Below, one piece after another: positions 33,891 to 44,819 of a DNA stretch of 64,000 nt. The stretch lies in assembly GCA_911728435.2 (NCBI GenBank), contig OU452205.1, positions 11,352,260-11,416,259 on the forward strand, given 5' to 3'. The number at the start of each line of letters is the position of its first letter. The first letter of the stretch is position 1. The translations under genes and the position numbers were made by a program. This DNA comes from Apoderus coryli (taxonomy: Eukaryota > Arthropoda > Insecta > Coleoptera > Attelabidae). The notes beneath the pieces are model-generated. The model was not told the DNA's origin. It searched no databases and saw only the letters and a list, made by a program, of their open reading frames with translations.

Positions 33891-35137
33891 AATTTTTAAA
33901 TTTAGCGCAGTTTCTTCCGATATGTAAAAAGTTAATTTAATTGAGATCGCATGCCAAAATACCTACTCAAGAGTTTTCATATTTTCGTTATAATTATAGA
34001 TGTATGTTCTTTATAATACCCTCAGTATGTAACAATAAAATATGGAGTATTAACGTACCACTGATAATAGCAAAATTAATTAGTAATGTTACGATAAAAG
34101 AAATACTTGAAATAACGTAGTTCCAAACAGTAGAATAATAATTGGCATATGTATGTAGTCTGTATAACTATACCTGCCCTACGAAAAGATAAAGGCTGAA
34201 ATACTTCAACGAGTACTCTAATTAGCGTTTACGAGATTCTGTGAAATTCTGTAGAACGAACGGTATGTTCGTTCGTTTACTACATAGCATAGGTATGTAT
34301 GTTTAGATTCTATACCAGCTATTATAAATATACCGATTTAGTTTAGCGATTTCAACTACTATAGATTTATAATTAGTTCTTGTCAGTAGCGTCTCGTCGA
34401 TATATATGGACAAAATTACTCTTCATCGAGAAAAATTATAATCATATTTATTTTAAAGAAGTAGTCCATGTTTGAAGTCGAGTGATAAATTATTATATAG
34501 ACATGTTCTGAGCAAATTCGCTCATCTTCAGTGGTTGTTAGCTATAAGGTTTGGTTACTTTCATTTTTATTTGTTTTATCTTTTATCAGAGTGCAATTCA
34601 CACATTCTACAGATCTTGCGATCTAAATTCTATACAAAAAATCACAATATAATTTATTCTTCAGTTAAACACTAAAAACACAAACATAATATTGCAAAAT
34701 AATAATTAAACTAAAAAGAACAAACAACAAGTATAAACTTATTATAATAAAAAAAATAAGAACCAAGTATATTACTTCAGGAATAGAAACTACAAACATT
34801 TTTACGAACTCTTTCGTTAGCAAATTTATTAATAATTTCATCATCGACTTATTAAATCCTGAATATTGCTCCATGCTCATTTCTAAAATAAAATAGCAAA
34901 ACACTTTCGGTAGTGTTTTCGGCATCTTTTGTCGATAAAGTAAAACAACATAATAAACAAAGCGCAGCCGTCATCAGTCTTTTGTAAAACAGCGCAAGCC
35001 GCGCGGCGACTTTATTGTCTTTGCTATTCCAATTGACTTAATAAATTATTTTACTTTTATAATTCGCGTGGGCCCTAAAAGAAAGTTTACCAAAACTATA
35101 GATGTTTTTTTCGAATTATGAGTACGAATTCCGGGCT
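33891..35137. other. AT-rich intergenic DNA, nothing recognised
   Basis: No supported gene or repeat. Confidence 0.4.
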
Positions 35138-35240
35138 TCCTAAGCCCCGGGCGGACGAGATGGCCGCCTAATGGTTACATCGGCGCTGCTAACAGCCACC
35201 GAAGATGAGCGACTTAGGTCGAAACTTGTCTGACACTAAA
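35138..35240 (+). repeat. SINE-like segment with tRNA-Ser(GCT)-like head
   Basis: GACGAGATGGCC and AATGGTTA match the acceptor/D-arm start of serine tRNAs. They are followed by GGCGCTGCTAACAGCC, a stem with the 7-nt loop CTGCTAA carrying anticodon GCT. The B-box position has GGTCGAAAC. The rest is CGAAGATGAGCGACTTAGG and CTTGTCTGACAC. A tRNA-Ser-derived SINE head is the simplest reading. The same 3' part also has a hammerhead-like order (GAAGA, stem, GAAAC, UU, GUC) without a credible stem I. Confidence 0.45.
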
Positions 35241-35543
35241 AAGCAATAATATAATATAGAGAAATAATTAGGCCCTGAATGAGATAAACGCGAATTATAG
35301 TTAGTAATTGATACTTCTTTATTCTGCAAAAACCTTCCACCCCACTGTGGACTCTAGATCTTAAATATTTCGGTATTTCGGTTCGTAAAAATCACTGAAT
35401 CAAAATCCGTACTCCTCAGTATATTATAGCATTTGAATTTTGCGTTCTGCATCCGTCATCCAAGTGGGACTATTCTTGCAGAATTGCAGAACAGAGACTT
35501 CCCAAATCAGTATTCAGAGGAATATTTCGATTTTGTGTGAAAC

Positions 35544-35915
35544 TGTACTCAAAAAGGTTCTAAAAATAGTTTGTCTGAGAGGCGAAAGTAAAAGTTTGAA
35601 AGATATTGGTCCTATGACCCACAGAGGAATGTAATATAAAATCATACCAACTCCTTTATACTCCCAAAAAACCATATAGAAATCATGAAAAACTGCCTTA
35701 AAAAAAACCCTTTATTTTGTTTGCAACTGTACTCAAATATGTTCTGAAAATATTTCGTATGAGAGCCCAAAGCAACAGTTTGAAAGATTTTGGTCCTTAA
35801 GGTCTTACGACCCACATACGACTGCAAACTAAAATCATACTAACTCCTTTACACTATTAACAAAGACTATATATGAATCATGAAAAACTGCCGTAAAAAA
35901 GCCCTTAATAGTAAC
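35544..35915. repeat. Tandem duplication of about 183 bp
   Basis: CTGTACTCAAAAAGGTTCT at 35544 recurs as CTGTACTCAAATATGTTCT at 35727. Parallel blocks follow in both copies: TTTGAAAGAT, GACCCACA, AAATCATAC, AACTCCTTTA, ATCATGAAAAACTGCC. Moderately diverged, no coding content. Confidence 0.8.
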
Positions 35916-36071
35916 AAAAATTATATCCGATGTTTGTTGATGTGTTTCACAAATTGAAAAAAATATTGTAAACAGACGACAAACCGAAGCAGAAAAAAAA
36001 ATTGGCTATATATTAAATCGATTAAATTACAGAAAAGTGAAGATTTTATAATCTTAGTTAAATAAAATAAT

Positions 36072-36293
36072 TTTTCAAATCAATACAAGGCAGTAAAGTT
36101 AGAGAAAATGCAAGAGAAAGACCATCCGTCACTATTTATTCACATTTTTGTGTGCCAGATGGTACCCAAATAGCTGGACTAAAATTTAAGAACCTGCAAG
36201 AAATGATCCTATACCAGCAGGCTAAGCCCTTTTATACCGACTTAGATGGATTTGGCGTGGCGAAGCTAGATTTTAATGTTAATACAGAGTAGA
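36072..36293 (+). CDS. Possible terminal exon of an unidentified gene
   Basis: After a stop at 36069-36071, the plus strand is open for 73 codons to TAG at 36291-36293. The translation includes VTIYSHFCVPDGTQIAGLKF and KPFYTDLDGFGVAKLDFNVN, a composition more protein-like than most frames here. There is no upstream ATG. A splice acceptor could be the AG at 36089-36090, after TCAAATCAATACAAG. An AATAAAAA-type signal lies about 70 bp after the stop. I do not recognise the protein. It could be a real last exon or a chance frame in decayed transposon DNA. Confidence 0.25.
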
Positions 36294-36550
36294 TGCTTAA
36301 ACTGAATCTTAAAACCACTCTAAGTTAACCGAATTTTGTATTTTCCTTTCATTATTATTTAAAATAAAAATTTGTTGAAACTTGTTTTCGTTTTTTTATT
36401 TTGCAAAATCCTACCAAGCCACAAAATATATCTTATTTTTGAAAAAATAAAAATAAAATCCGGCCATTCTGTACCTATAGTAAGAGTAGATACTTGTACT
36501 GTTGCTATAAATTGCTTGTGCTAGTAGAAGATACACCACTGACAGAATAG

Positions 36551-36872
36551 CTTAATTACTTTCCCACACAGGGAAAGTATTGTGAACGCGCTAAAAAAAT
36601 TTTGAGATAAAGATGGATATAACCATTTTGAAGTTCCCTGAGACGATTAAGACCATTTCCAGATGGAAGCACGCATGCGAATGGTTATGGGTTCGAATCC
36701 CAGGTCTGGCAATTTTTTTTTATTTTTGAATAAAGTGGTTAGTTGGTTACGTTAGTTTATTGGAAATAATACAATAATAATAATTAAAATTCTGTTTCAT
36801 TACGCTGGTAATATATTTTTAATTATATTATATCATGTCGGGAAAGTTTTGGGGCGACACAACCGTTTGTTT
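36551..36872 (+). repeat. Dispersed tRNA-like repeat family, copy 3 (internally deleted)
   Basis: Opens with the ACTTTCCC/GGGAAAGT pair at 36552-36572, keeps GGGTTCGAATCCCAGGTCTG near 36690, and closes with GGGAAAGTTTTGGGGCGACA near 36840-36860. About 250 bp present in copy 2 is missing between the first terminus and the tRNA-like core. Confidence 0.7.
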
Positions 36873-36880
36873 TTTGATTA

Positions 36881-37573
36881 TGGTGAACTAAACTCATTAT
36901 TTACAGGAACAATCGTGAAAGACCAACGACACTGCAGAAAAATATTAAATTGCCAATAATTTAGAAACAATTTTTTTAAGTTAAATACGACAACATGATA
37001 AAAATACGTGGATTCCGCATTTGAAAAAATTGACTACTGAAACATATATGGGGTGTTCCATTGCAAAATACCCAGTTTTGGGATACAAAATATTACATAA
37101 TCATAGCATGTTTGGCCACCTTGTAGAACCATTAAAAAACAATCTGACAGTTGCCAAAGTCTTTGTTTTAGTAATGTGGAGCATCCATCATATTTGCTTG
37201 CGCTTTTAAATTTTCCACGAAATAAAATAAACTAAAAACTATTTTTTTACGTAATTTTACCCGATTAATTTTAGCTAAATATACAATAAAAATATAGCGT
37301 ATTATTTAAAATAAGAAATTTGATAGCTATTTCCGATATACCCGACAAATAAAGCATCCCAAATTTTCAGATTTAATATGTATATGTACAAATCAATTAA
37401 ATTATCAGTAGCAATATAAAATAAAATTATAGGTATATTTTCATTGCATGAGTTATATTTGACCAGAAAACTTCCTGAACCTATATGCCACTGATATCCG
37501 TCAGATAGAAATGTAAATTGTTGGAAGTCGGGGTATTTCATCTGAAACAACACGAATAATTTGAGCTTTGTAA
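36881..37573. other. Intergenic DNA with a GGTATA-type transposon relic
   Basis: No supported gene. GATAGCTATTTCCGATATAC near 37322-37341 is related to TTTCCGGTATAACCGGAA near 52863 and to a segment inside the 45563-46508 element, so it is probably a fragment of the same DNA-transposon family. Confidence 0.4.
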
Positions 37574-38632
37574 ATAATGTAACGTTTTTCGTGGTTCGTT
37601 GGGTGAAATAATACCGCTCTTTAATTAAAACTAATTTATTTACACTTAATAACTAAGCACTTAAACAAACTAATAACTTTAATGCACTATATATATATAT
37701 ATTATTTATAATATTTATTTCACTATTATTTATATGTCACAACACTGTTTTCAACTGTTGACTGATCACTTCATAGCTGTTGACTGTTCGTCTGTGCATC
37801 TCCGTCTGCATATACACATGTCGCCTTCACATCACACGAGAATGTTCTGCACCTTTCCAGTCTCTTCCATTCTATACTATAGTCAGTCTAAAATAATATA
37901 CAGTTACTTCACCTCGTGTCGGCACGTTTGATGTTCATGTCTACAAAGCAATTCGCCGGCGCTTATAGTTATAGTATAGTATCTTATACGTAGTATATAT
38001 AGATATAGTATATATAGTAGCAGACCAGAAATGTGGCTGGGAATGCGACGAGTCGATGCCGTTTTCAGCATCTACTGAACCTTCTTATCTACAGGGTTAC
38101 TTGTAAGTAGACCTGAATATTTTAGGACGTGATAGCAGGAGTCATAAGAAGCCAATTTGACTATATAGTACCCTGGTCCAAAGTGGGCCCTTTTCAAGAT
38201 ATTCGAAATTTTAAGATTTTTTGGGAAACTGTCACCTTGAAGTCGAATATTTATAATATTTTTTTAATTTAGTCGCGTTTTAAAGATTTTTTGGTGGTTT
38301 CTTGTTAAAAATAAGGCACTTAATTAAAAGCAAAATTTAAAGTACCAGAAATCTGGTAATTACTGGAGCGGTAGCTCTTTAAATCTACATTAAATGTAAA
38401 ATATTAACAACACTTTTATTTAAATCGACGGTTTGTCAAAAATATTTCAGTAACATTTTTTGTGCAGGTTATTTAAAAAACATCTACATGTTTTTAGCTA
38501 TCCAAAAAGATAAAATAGTTGGCTTATCTGTGTATGATCTTTTGGTAAATTCGATAACAAAGCACTGAAGTAGTCAAGTCCCGACTAACGCTATTTCAAT
38601 GTTTACCACTGTGGTGATTTAAAGCATGGTGA

Positions 38633-39412
38633 TTGGTCGTCTACGACAACAGTATGCTCCTAGTGATCCCCGGTGGGGCACCAAAGCAAGATGGTAATCC
38701 AAATAAACAAAGAGTGAAAGGTTCGCAACGCCGATTTCACTTAAATGTGTGGATGGATATCATCCATAGCCATTTTGTTGGACCGTACTTCTTGCCTGAA
38801 AACTTGAATGGGGAAGCTTATGAAGATTTCTTGAGAAATGAATTGCCGCTTCTTCAGTTAGTCATTCCTGCAAACCGGGTACAAATATTTTTGGAAGAGA
38901 TACATCATGGGACATCAGGAGGTCATCTGGGAGTGACTAAAACGATGCAAAAAGTTGGGGAACGTTTTTATTGGGACACACTTAAGGATGACGTCAAGGA
39001 CTGGTGTAGGAAATGCGTTACATGTACGGCTAGCAATGGACCACAAGGCCGCAAAAAGGCTCCAATAAGAAAATATAACGTACGTAGTCCATTTGAACGA
39101 ATAGCTATTGACATAGCAGGCCCAGTCCCACACTCCGAAGAAGGAAACAAATACATATGCGTTGTGGCGGACTACTTCAGTAAATGGGTGGAAGCTTATG
39201 CGTTGCCAAATCAGGAATCTGTCACCGCCACCGACACCTTAGTTAAAGAATGGATATGTCGATTTGGTATACCATTAGAAATGCTCTCAGATCAGGGACG
39301 CAACTTGGAGTCGCACCTTTTCCAAGACGTATGTAAGAGATTGGGGATCCAGAAAACTAAACCACAACGATGCTCTTCATATGACCCCATACATAAAAAG
39401 TCATCGGAGTAG
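38633..39412 (+). CDS. Chimeric open frame: transposase piece fused to a gypsy integrase
   Basis: The frame is open for 259 codons. Residues 1-74 are part of a Tc1/IS630-type transposase (RRFHLNVWMDIIHSHFVGPY, then LNGEAYEDFLRNELPLL). Residues 75-242 are a Ty3/gypsy integrase with the zinc-binding His and Cys ligands (HHGTSGGHLGV and WCRKCVTC) and the first two catalytic aspartates (AIDIAG near residue 160, SDQGRN near residue 218). Residues 243-259 are antisense transposase sequence. The integrase lacks the third catalytic glutamate, since it is cut after GIQKTK, and the transposase part lacks all three catalytic acids. Both halves are incomplete, so integrase or transposase activity is not expected, yet the junction keeps the frame. 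Confidence 0.6.
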   Translation: MVVYDNSMLLVIPGGAPKQDGNPNKQRVKGSQRRFHLNVWMDIIHSHFVGPYFLPENLNGEAYEDFLRNELPLLQLVIPANRVQIFLEEIHHGTSGGHLGVTKTMQKVGERFYWDTLKDDVKDWCRKCVTCTASNGPQGRKKAPIRKYNVRSPFERIAIDIAGPVPHSEEGNKYICVVADYFSKWVEAYALPNQESVTATDTLVKEWICRFGIPLEMLSDQGRNLESHLFQDVCKRLGIQKTKPQRCSSYDPIHKKSSE

Positions 39413-39796
39413 AGTATGGGCTTCTAGCGGGCCAGGGTATGGGACCGCCTCTTCCGATCGATTTGTTAGGAAAATGGTTGTCCAGCCATTCTCGCACAGA
39501 TCGCCTATAATGTGGAGGGCAACGTCGTGCTGGTACCACATATCCCTTCTTAGGGCCAACGGTAAGATTTTGAGAAGAAGCGGCAATTCATTTCTCAAGA
39601 AATCTTCATAAGCTTCCCCATTCAAGTTTTCAGGCAAGAAATACGGGCCAACAAAATGGTTATCGATGATACCCATCCACACATTTAAGTGGAATCGGCG
39701 TTGCGAACCTTTCACTCTTTGTTTATTTGGATTACCATCTTGCTTTGGTGCCCCACCGGGGATCACTAGGAGCATACTGTTGTTGTAGACGACCAA
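39359..39796 (-). pseudogene. Tc1/IS630-type transposase, second and third catalytic blocks
   Basis: The minus strand gives FHLNVWMGIIDNHFVGPYFL, then LPLALRRDMWYQHD with the second aspartate, then after a frameshift WPARSPYSTPMTFYVWGHMK. In intact relatives the third block reads WPARSPDLTPMDFYVWG, so the catalytic aspartate has become tyrosine and a second acid is also lost. The residue after QHD is V instead of G. The N-terminal DNA-binding region and the first aspartate are absent. Dead enzyme. Confidence 0.8.
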
Positions 39797-40407
39797 TCAC
39801 AACGCTTTAAATCACCACAGTGGTAAACATTGAAATAGTGTTAGTCGGGATTTGACTACTTCAGTGCTTTGTTATCGAATTTACCAAAAGATCATACACA
39901 GAAAAGCCAACTATTTTATCTTTTTGGGTAGCTAAAAACACGTAGATGTTTTTTAAATAATCTGCACAAAAAATGTTACTGAAATATTTTTGACAAACCG
40001 TCTATTTAAATTAACGTAGATTTAAAGAGCTACCGCTCCAGTAATTACCAGATTTCTGGTACTTTACTTTAGTTAAGTGCCTTATTTTTAACAAAAAACC
40101 ATCAAAAAATCTTCAAACCGGGACTAAATATTATAAATATTCTACTTGAAGGTGACAATTTCCCAAAAAATCTTAAAAATTCGAATAATATCTTGAAAAT
40201 GGTCCACTTTGGACTAGGCTACTACATAATCAAATTGGCTTCTTATTACTCCTGCTATCACGTCCTAAAATATGCAGGTCTACTTACAAGTAACCCTGTA
40301 TAGTTAATATTCGATGCTATGGCGGTCTACGACACAACCAGCTCGACTTTAACTAGACGCGTAGCGGTGTTGCCAACAGGTGTACATTTTCATATTCGTC
40401 ACAATAA

Positions 40408-41693
40408 TGTCTCGGTTCGGTAATGCTTCTGCGTTGAAAATTGAGAAAAATATCGATGAATTTATTCCAATCAATACAAGAAAATTAAAAAAATCTATAT
40501 TATTCTGATTGGTGTAAATTAACAATGAAATACCAGTATTTTAGTGTTGAAACATCAAGTTTGACAGATAAACTAAATTTTCAAAATTATATCATTCTAA
40601 AGTTTAAGTTAAATGAAATAAGAAATAAGTTTTTAGTTAATATTTGCTAAGTTTCATGTAACTTAAATAAATACACAACTTTATCATTATTTAAAATACT
40701 TACATTATATTTTGCTGTTTTAGTGTTCCCAATTAATATTATGGTTAAACTCTTATCCTTTATCCGTCCGTTAATAGTTTAGTTGCATTACATGTTGACA
40801 GTCAATCTTTTAAACCCTAGCTTTACTTCGAAAAAATGATACAAAATTTTAGATCCTATGAAAACATGATTAGCCGAAGCCACCCTGTATGCAATGTTTC
40901 AGGAAACACTCACTATTACGTAAAATCCATTTTATAAATAAATAAATAAATGTTGAATTAGTTGAAGCTTTTAACATTCTGATGTGTGTAGTGGGTAGAT
41001 GTAGAATTATATGCTAAATAGAAGCCATATTATGTAAAATTGAAATTTTGTGTTAGCCTAACAGCTCCATTAGGACTGCGGCTTGATTTATTTATTTTTT
41101 AACACACATACACACGTATGCATTGAGCACGCATACTAGGTACGTGATATGAAAAACAAAAAATAATGTAAAACACTACTTTTTGATTTTGGCAAAGTGG
41201 AAAATTATAAAATTCAATTAAAATCAATTAGGTTTTAGGGTTTGTGCCAAAAGCAAAGTAATCCATAAATATAACATGTGGAAGCTACATACATCATTGC
41301 TAATGGAAAACTTTAATATAAGTTGAATTTGTGGTGAAATATTGAAAATTATAAATGCATTTTGTATATTTTATTACAAAATTCAGTATTATGACGATCT
41401 CTAATACAGGGTGCGGACTACTCTCTTGATTTTTCTGAGCATTTTTAAGATGAAAAAATTATGTTCTAAATATTCATAATGACTGGGAGATATGATGTTC
41501 ATGCTATACATGATATCTTCGGACTCGTGCGGATTTTATTTTTAGAGGACAATCTTTGTTGGTATTTTTAATCCTTTGATTTCAACCAATAACTGGAGTG
41601 ACTTTCGAATTTTAAATTGACTGATAATGTTTTAAATTGTAATTTATAATTTTTACCAAAGATATTAGACTATTTAAGGGCGAAAATGTCCAC
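40408..41693. other. Intergenic DNA with two unpaired transposon-end motifs
   Basis: No supported gene. CACCCTGTATGC near 40881 (right-end type) and TACAGGGTGCGG near 41405 (left-end type) are in the wrong order to bound one element. A TAAA microsatellite lies near 40932-40950. Confidence 0.4.
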
Positions 41694-41701
41694 CAACAAC
41701 T

Positions 41702-42730
41702 CAGTGGCGGCTCGTGAAAAGGCGCCGTAGGCGGAATTTTTTTAGATTGTCAAGGTCAAGAGCCTTAGATGAAAAGTAGAAAATTATCAAGGTAAAAAAG
41801 AACACGTTAAAATACGGGTTTCGTAAGGTAAATCTTATGTTTTTTTATTTTTAAAAATAATACCCCATTCACTACTCTACGAAATCCAATACATAATCAA
41901 ATACAAATAAAATACAAAATTATTTGTATTGAATAAACATTAATATTACTACCTAATTACTACTTACCGCTACTGCAACAAGTTGTGCAGCACAACCACT
42001 AATCTTTACTTGTACTAGTCAAAATATTATTATTAAATAATTAAATACATAACTTTTTAAGCAATGGCACTAGTCTTTAAACAACAAACGAAAAAATAGT
42101 TCAAACGTAATGTAAAAAACAGTAAACAAAAATACCTAACGTACAAATCGAAATTCGTGCAAATAGTATACCTATACCTATCTACAATAGATAGAAGGCG
42201 GCCGGGGTAGGTGCCTAAGCTCAACGTAAACACGTTCCTACGCAATAGAATACATATTATCTCAATAGGTATTATATAAAAGTTTTCAATCACCACCAGT
42301 TTTTTCTGTATATTTATTTAAGTATATTCAAGAAAAAGTACAACAATTTTCAGCAAAATACATGTATTTTAGGCCGTATTTGGTAGTACATACTATTACC
42401 CGGTGACCGGTGGCGCAAATTTTTGATATGCACATAGGTATATGTGTATACGAGTATATGGCGTAGGCGACGATAACAGTTGCCTGTAAAAATGCGAAGT
42501 GTCGGTAGTGGGTTATAGCACCACCGGTAAACCTATTTTGCGGTAGTTATATTATACCTACAGATAATTATTGAATTAAAGGGAATGTTTTAAAGGTTTA
42601 AGGTAGAAAATTAAATCAATCTAAGAATCAATATTATTTTTTTTTAGATTATGGAGTCAATAATAATAAATTGAGTATTTAATTTAGGGCGAAGTTTTAA
42701 AGGTAGGCCTACCCCGACCAGCCGCCCCTG
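41702..42730. mobile_element. Non-autonomous hAT-superfamily element
   Basis: The element is flanked by a perfect 8-bp duplication CAACAACT (41694-41701 and 42731-42738), the hallmark length for hAT transposons. The left terminus starts CAGTGGCGGCTCGTG and the right terminus, read inward, CAGGGGCGGCTGGTC. Both begin CAG and share GGCGGCT. Length is 1029 bp. No transposase is visible inside. Short inner frames do not resemble one. Confidence 0.85.
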
Positions 42731-42899
42731 CAACAACTTCCATAAAATGCTTAATGGCACCATTAAGTTAAACAAAGGTAAAACAATTTTTAAGTTTAGT
42801 TAGTTTTACCCACAGAAACATAATTCGATAATTTTTTTCTTGTGTTAAGTAGTTATTTAGAAAATCGTCTGATCTTGAGTGATATAATTTTCCCAAATT

Positions 42900-43290
42900 A
42901 TTGCAGGGAGAATTCCCATATATTTCGAGAATCTCTTAAAGGCACAATTAGAAAAAATTGTTGTGTCTCCTTTGTAAACATTATAATAAACAAACTGGTC
43001 CCTTCGGCGAATATAAGACGCCATCAAAACTAGAGAAGAATAACTGAATCCAAATTCAGGAAGCTTCCTAATTAAAACTGAGTGATCAATATTCGGTCAA
43101 ACGCCTTACTGAAATCAGTATAAATAACGTTGACCGACCTCCCTTGTCTATGGGTTCCGAAACATACTGAGTGAACACAGTCAATATTCTCAAAGTTGAT
43201 CTGTGTGTTACAAACCCATGCTGATAAGAAGCTATCTGTGTTCCAATAACCGAATAAATTCGGTTATACAGGATTATCTCTAGCAACTTT
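42900..43290 (-). pseudogene. LINE reverse transcriptase fragment
   Basis: The minus strand encodes LYNRIYSVIGTQIASYQHGF, then VTHRSTLTNLTVFTQYVSEP in two frames, then DFSKAFDR and DHSVLIRKLPEFGFS (about 43090-43050), followed by a degraded SYIRRRDQFVYYN. These are the early RT blocks up to just before the missing SGVPQGS and YADD boxes. It resembles the jockey-like element at 60335-62645. Frameshifts are present, and the element is cut at both ends. Confidence 0.75.
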
Positions 43291-43309
43291 GAAATCGTTG
43301 ATACAGATT

Positions 43310-43775
43310 GTTCTCACCCTTTTTTACACTTTTCATGGACGCATATGGTATATACATTTTTTGTCGTTCTCAATTATTCACTCTTCACTTCATGACTTAT
43401 TCCTCGTCGACTGTTACGTTGGCATTATATATGATTTTCTGTCTTTATCGAACCGTTCCACAGAGTAGTCGAACATTCTGGCCCACGTATGTCTATTCCA
43501 GATTCTTGGCGATCGACACAACGACACAGCTAGCTCGAGACGTGTTGCGGTGTTGCCCACACGTTATTTTCTTGTTCGTTACATTGCCCCCGTCTTAAAG
43601 ACGTTTCGTCCCAAAACGTGACACTTGGTTCATGACGATATTTGCTGTCGGCTCCCTTATTGCATCTTGAGAAGCGATGGAAATAGTAGCCAACGGTTTT
43701 ATCTACGGTATTTCTTTCATTCCAGGCATATCCCAAGATTTCGATTCCCGTAAATATGAAGAGGATGGGTTTCAT
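43310..43775 (-). mobile_element. Ty3/gypsy 3' end: pol C-terminus, polypurine tract and partial LTR
   Basis: On the minus strand the polyprotein end reads SKYRHEPSVTFWDETSLRRG. The reading frame overlaps a polypurine tract (AGACGGGGGCAA) just before an LTR starting TGTAACGAACAAG at about 43586. The LTR continues to about 43310, where it is truncated against the LINE fragment. It is related to the solo LTR at 37578-40403. Only the last part of the element survives. Confidence 0.65.
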
Positions 43776-44700
43776 TTAAAATTAATTTTTCAGCACCGCC
43801 ATATATTGACTAGGTCACTGAAGGAAAAGCTTTGTGAGGCTATGGTATTATCGCACTTGAACTATTGCGACGTCATATATTTGCCATGCCTCACTTATGT
43901 CATGAAAACGCGCATTCAAAAGCTACAGAATGCATGTTTACGCCTGATCTTCGGAATTAGAAGACCTGAAAGGATTAGCCATACTCTTCGACTAGTGGGT
44001 TGGTTAAACATGGAACAACGGAGATATCTCCATACTGCCGTCGGTTCTATAACATACTGTGCGACAAATCTCCACCGTATCTATGCGAGAAAATCCATTT
44101 TGGAACGGATATACATAATACGCCACAAATACACGCTAACACCTCCGTCCCACTCTACCGAACTATTTAAGAGATCCTTTTCTTATGCCATAACAAAGTG
44201 TATAAATGGACTGCCAGCTAAATTGAAATCGCTGTCTAAATCTCGCTTTAAAACATGCATGAGGGATATGTTGTTTAATGGTCAGCTCGGTTAGCTAACG
44301 GTCCTTTGTATGCTGGTGCAGTGACTCAGGCTCATGATTTTTCCTTTTTACTGATTTTGGTACATGTAGATGTATGGCGCTGGTTCAAGTGTGGTTTAAC
44401 TAAGGTTCGATCAAATTGTACTGATAAATTGTTACTTCTTTTTTATGTTCTCTTGATATAAGCTACGTATATTCTATGTTATATTATGTTTATCCTTTAT
44501 ATACAGTTTCTGCTTATGCTGTTTGCTGTATTATTATGTATTTATGTATAATTTTAGAATTGTTTAATGAATGTGTTATATGTCATGTAAGCTACTGTAT
44601 GAATGCATTTTGGGTTAGCTGAGCAGACTGTTATATTCTTTGAATATTACAGTACTGAAACTCGCCCATGAATAAAGACATTTATTAATATTATTATTAT
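43776..44700 (+). pseudogene. LINE 3' fragment, region after the RT
   Basis: The plus strand is open to 44294 and encodes LIFQHRHILTRSLKEKLCEA, SHLNYCDVIYLPCL, QKLQNACLRLIFGIRRPERI and a C-terminus with CINGLPAKLKSLSKSRFKTC. This matches the layout of the minus-strand copy at 2240-2883. The 3' untranslated part ends with AATAAAGACATTTATTAATA and a TTA run near 44700. No RT core is present. No stop occurs within the surviving coding part. Confidence 0.8.
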
Positions 44701-44819
44701 TATTATCTCTAACATATTCTTGATTATTAATTATTATAAACCGCATGCAATCTTCGGAATTGCGTGTAGGGCTTCTCAAAGCAATTCAACTACTTAAAAG
44801 GGTGAATATATAATTTTTA

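Larger units (their letters stand above)
38092..40298. mobile_element. Tc1/mariner-type element with giant inverted repeats and a captured gypsy integrase
   Basis: Both termini start CAGGGTTACTTGTAAGTAG and a TA flanks each (38090-38091 and 40299-40300). The left arm (38092-38854, about 763 bp) is the inverted counterpart of the right arm (39575-40298, about 724 bp), a few percent diverged. Each arm contains the terminus plus the first half of a transposase reading frame. Between them are 504 bp of gypsy integrase (38855-39358) and the second half of the minus-strand transposase (39359-39574). It appears to be a foldback derivative that carries a retrotransposon piece. Confidence 0.8.
37578..40403 (-). 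mobile_element. Solo LTR of a gypsy-type element, interrupted by a DNA transposon
   Basis: The left edge is TGTAACGTTTTTCG (37578) and the right edge ends TTCGTCACA (40403), with TG...CA termini. Both are flanked by the 4-bp duplication ATAA (37574-37577 and 40404-40407). Removing the insertion at 38092-40298 leaves about 617 bp. On the minus strand the 5' end (TGTGACGAATATG, then GGCAACACCGC) aligns to the LTR at 43310-43586 (TGTAACGAACAAG, then GGCAACACCGC). An AATAAATTAG signal near the minus-strand 3' end supports this orientation. No internal retroelement genes remain. Confidence 0.75.

Noticed and set aside
37578..38091. Host promoter (TATA-rich repeats near 37690 and 37995)
   Set aside because: The region lies inside a solo LTR with defined TG...CA ends and 4-bp duplications. 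Any promoter activity would belong to the LTR.
38633..39412. Functional host gene derived from gypsy integrase
   Set aside because: Not excluded, but the integrase is cut before its third catalytic residue, the ORF ends in antisense transposase, and both flanks are inverted transposon arms. Kept as a finding, not as a functional call.
40881..41412. A short element between CACCCTGTA and TACAGGGTG motifs
   Set aside because: The motifs face the wrong way round (right end before left end), so they belong to different elements.
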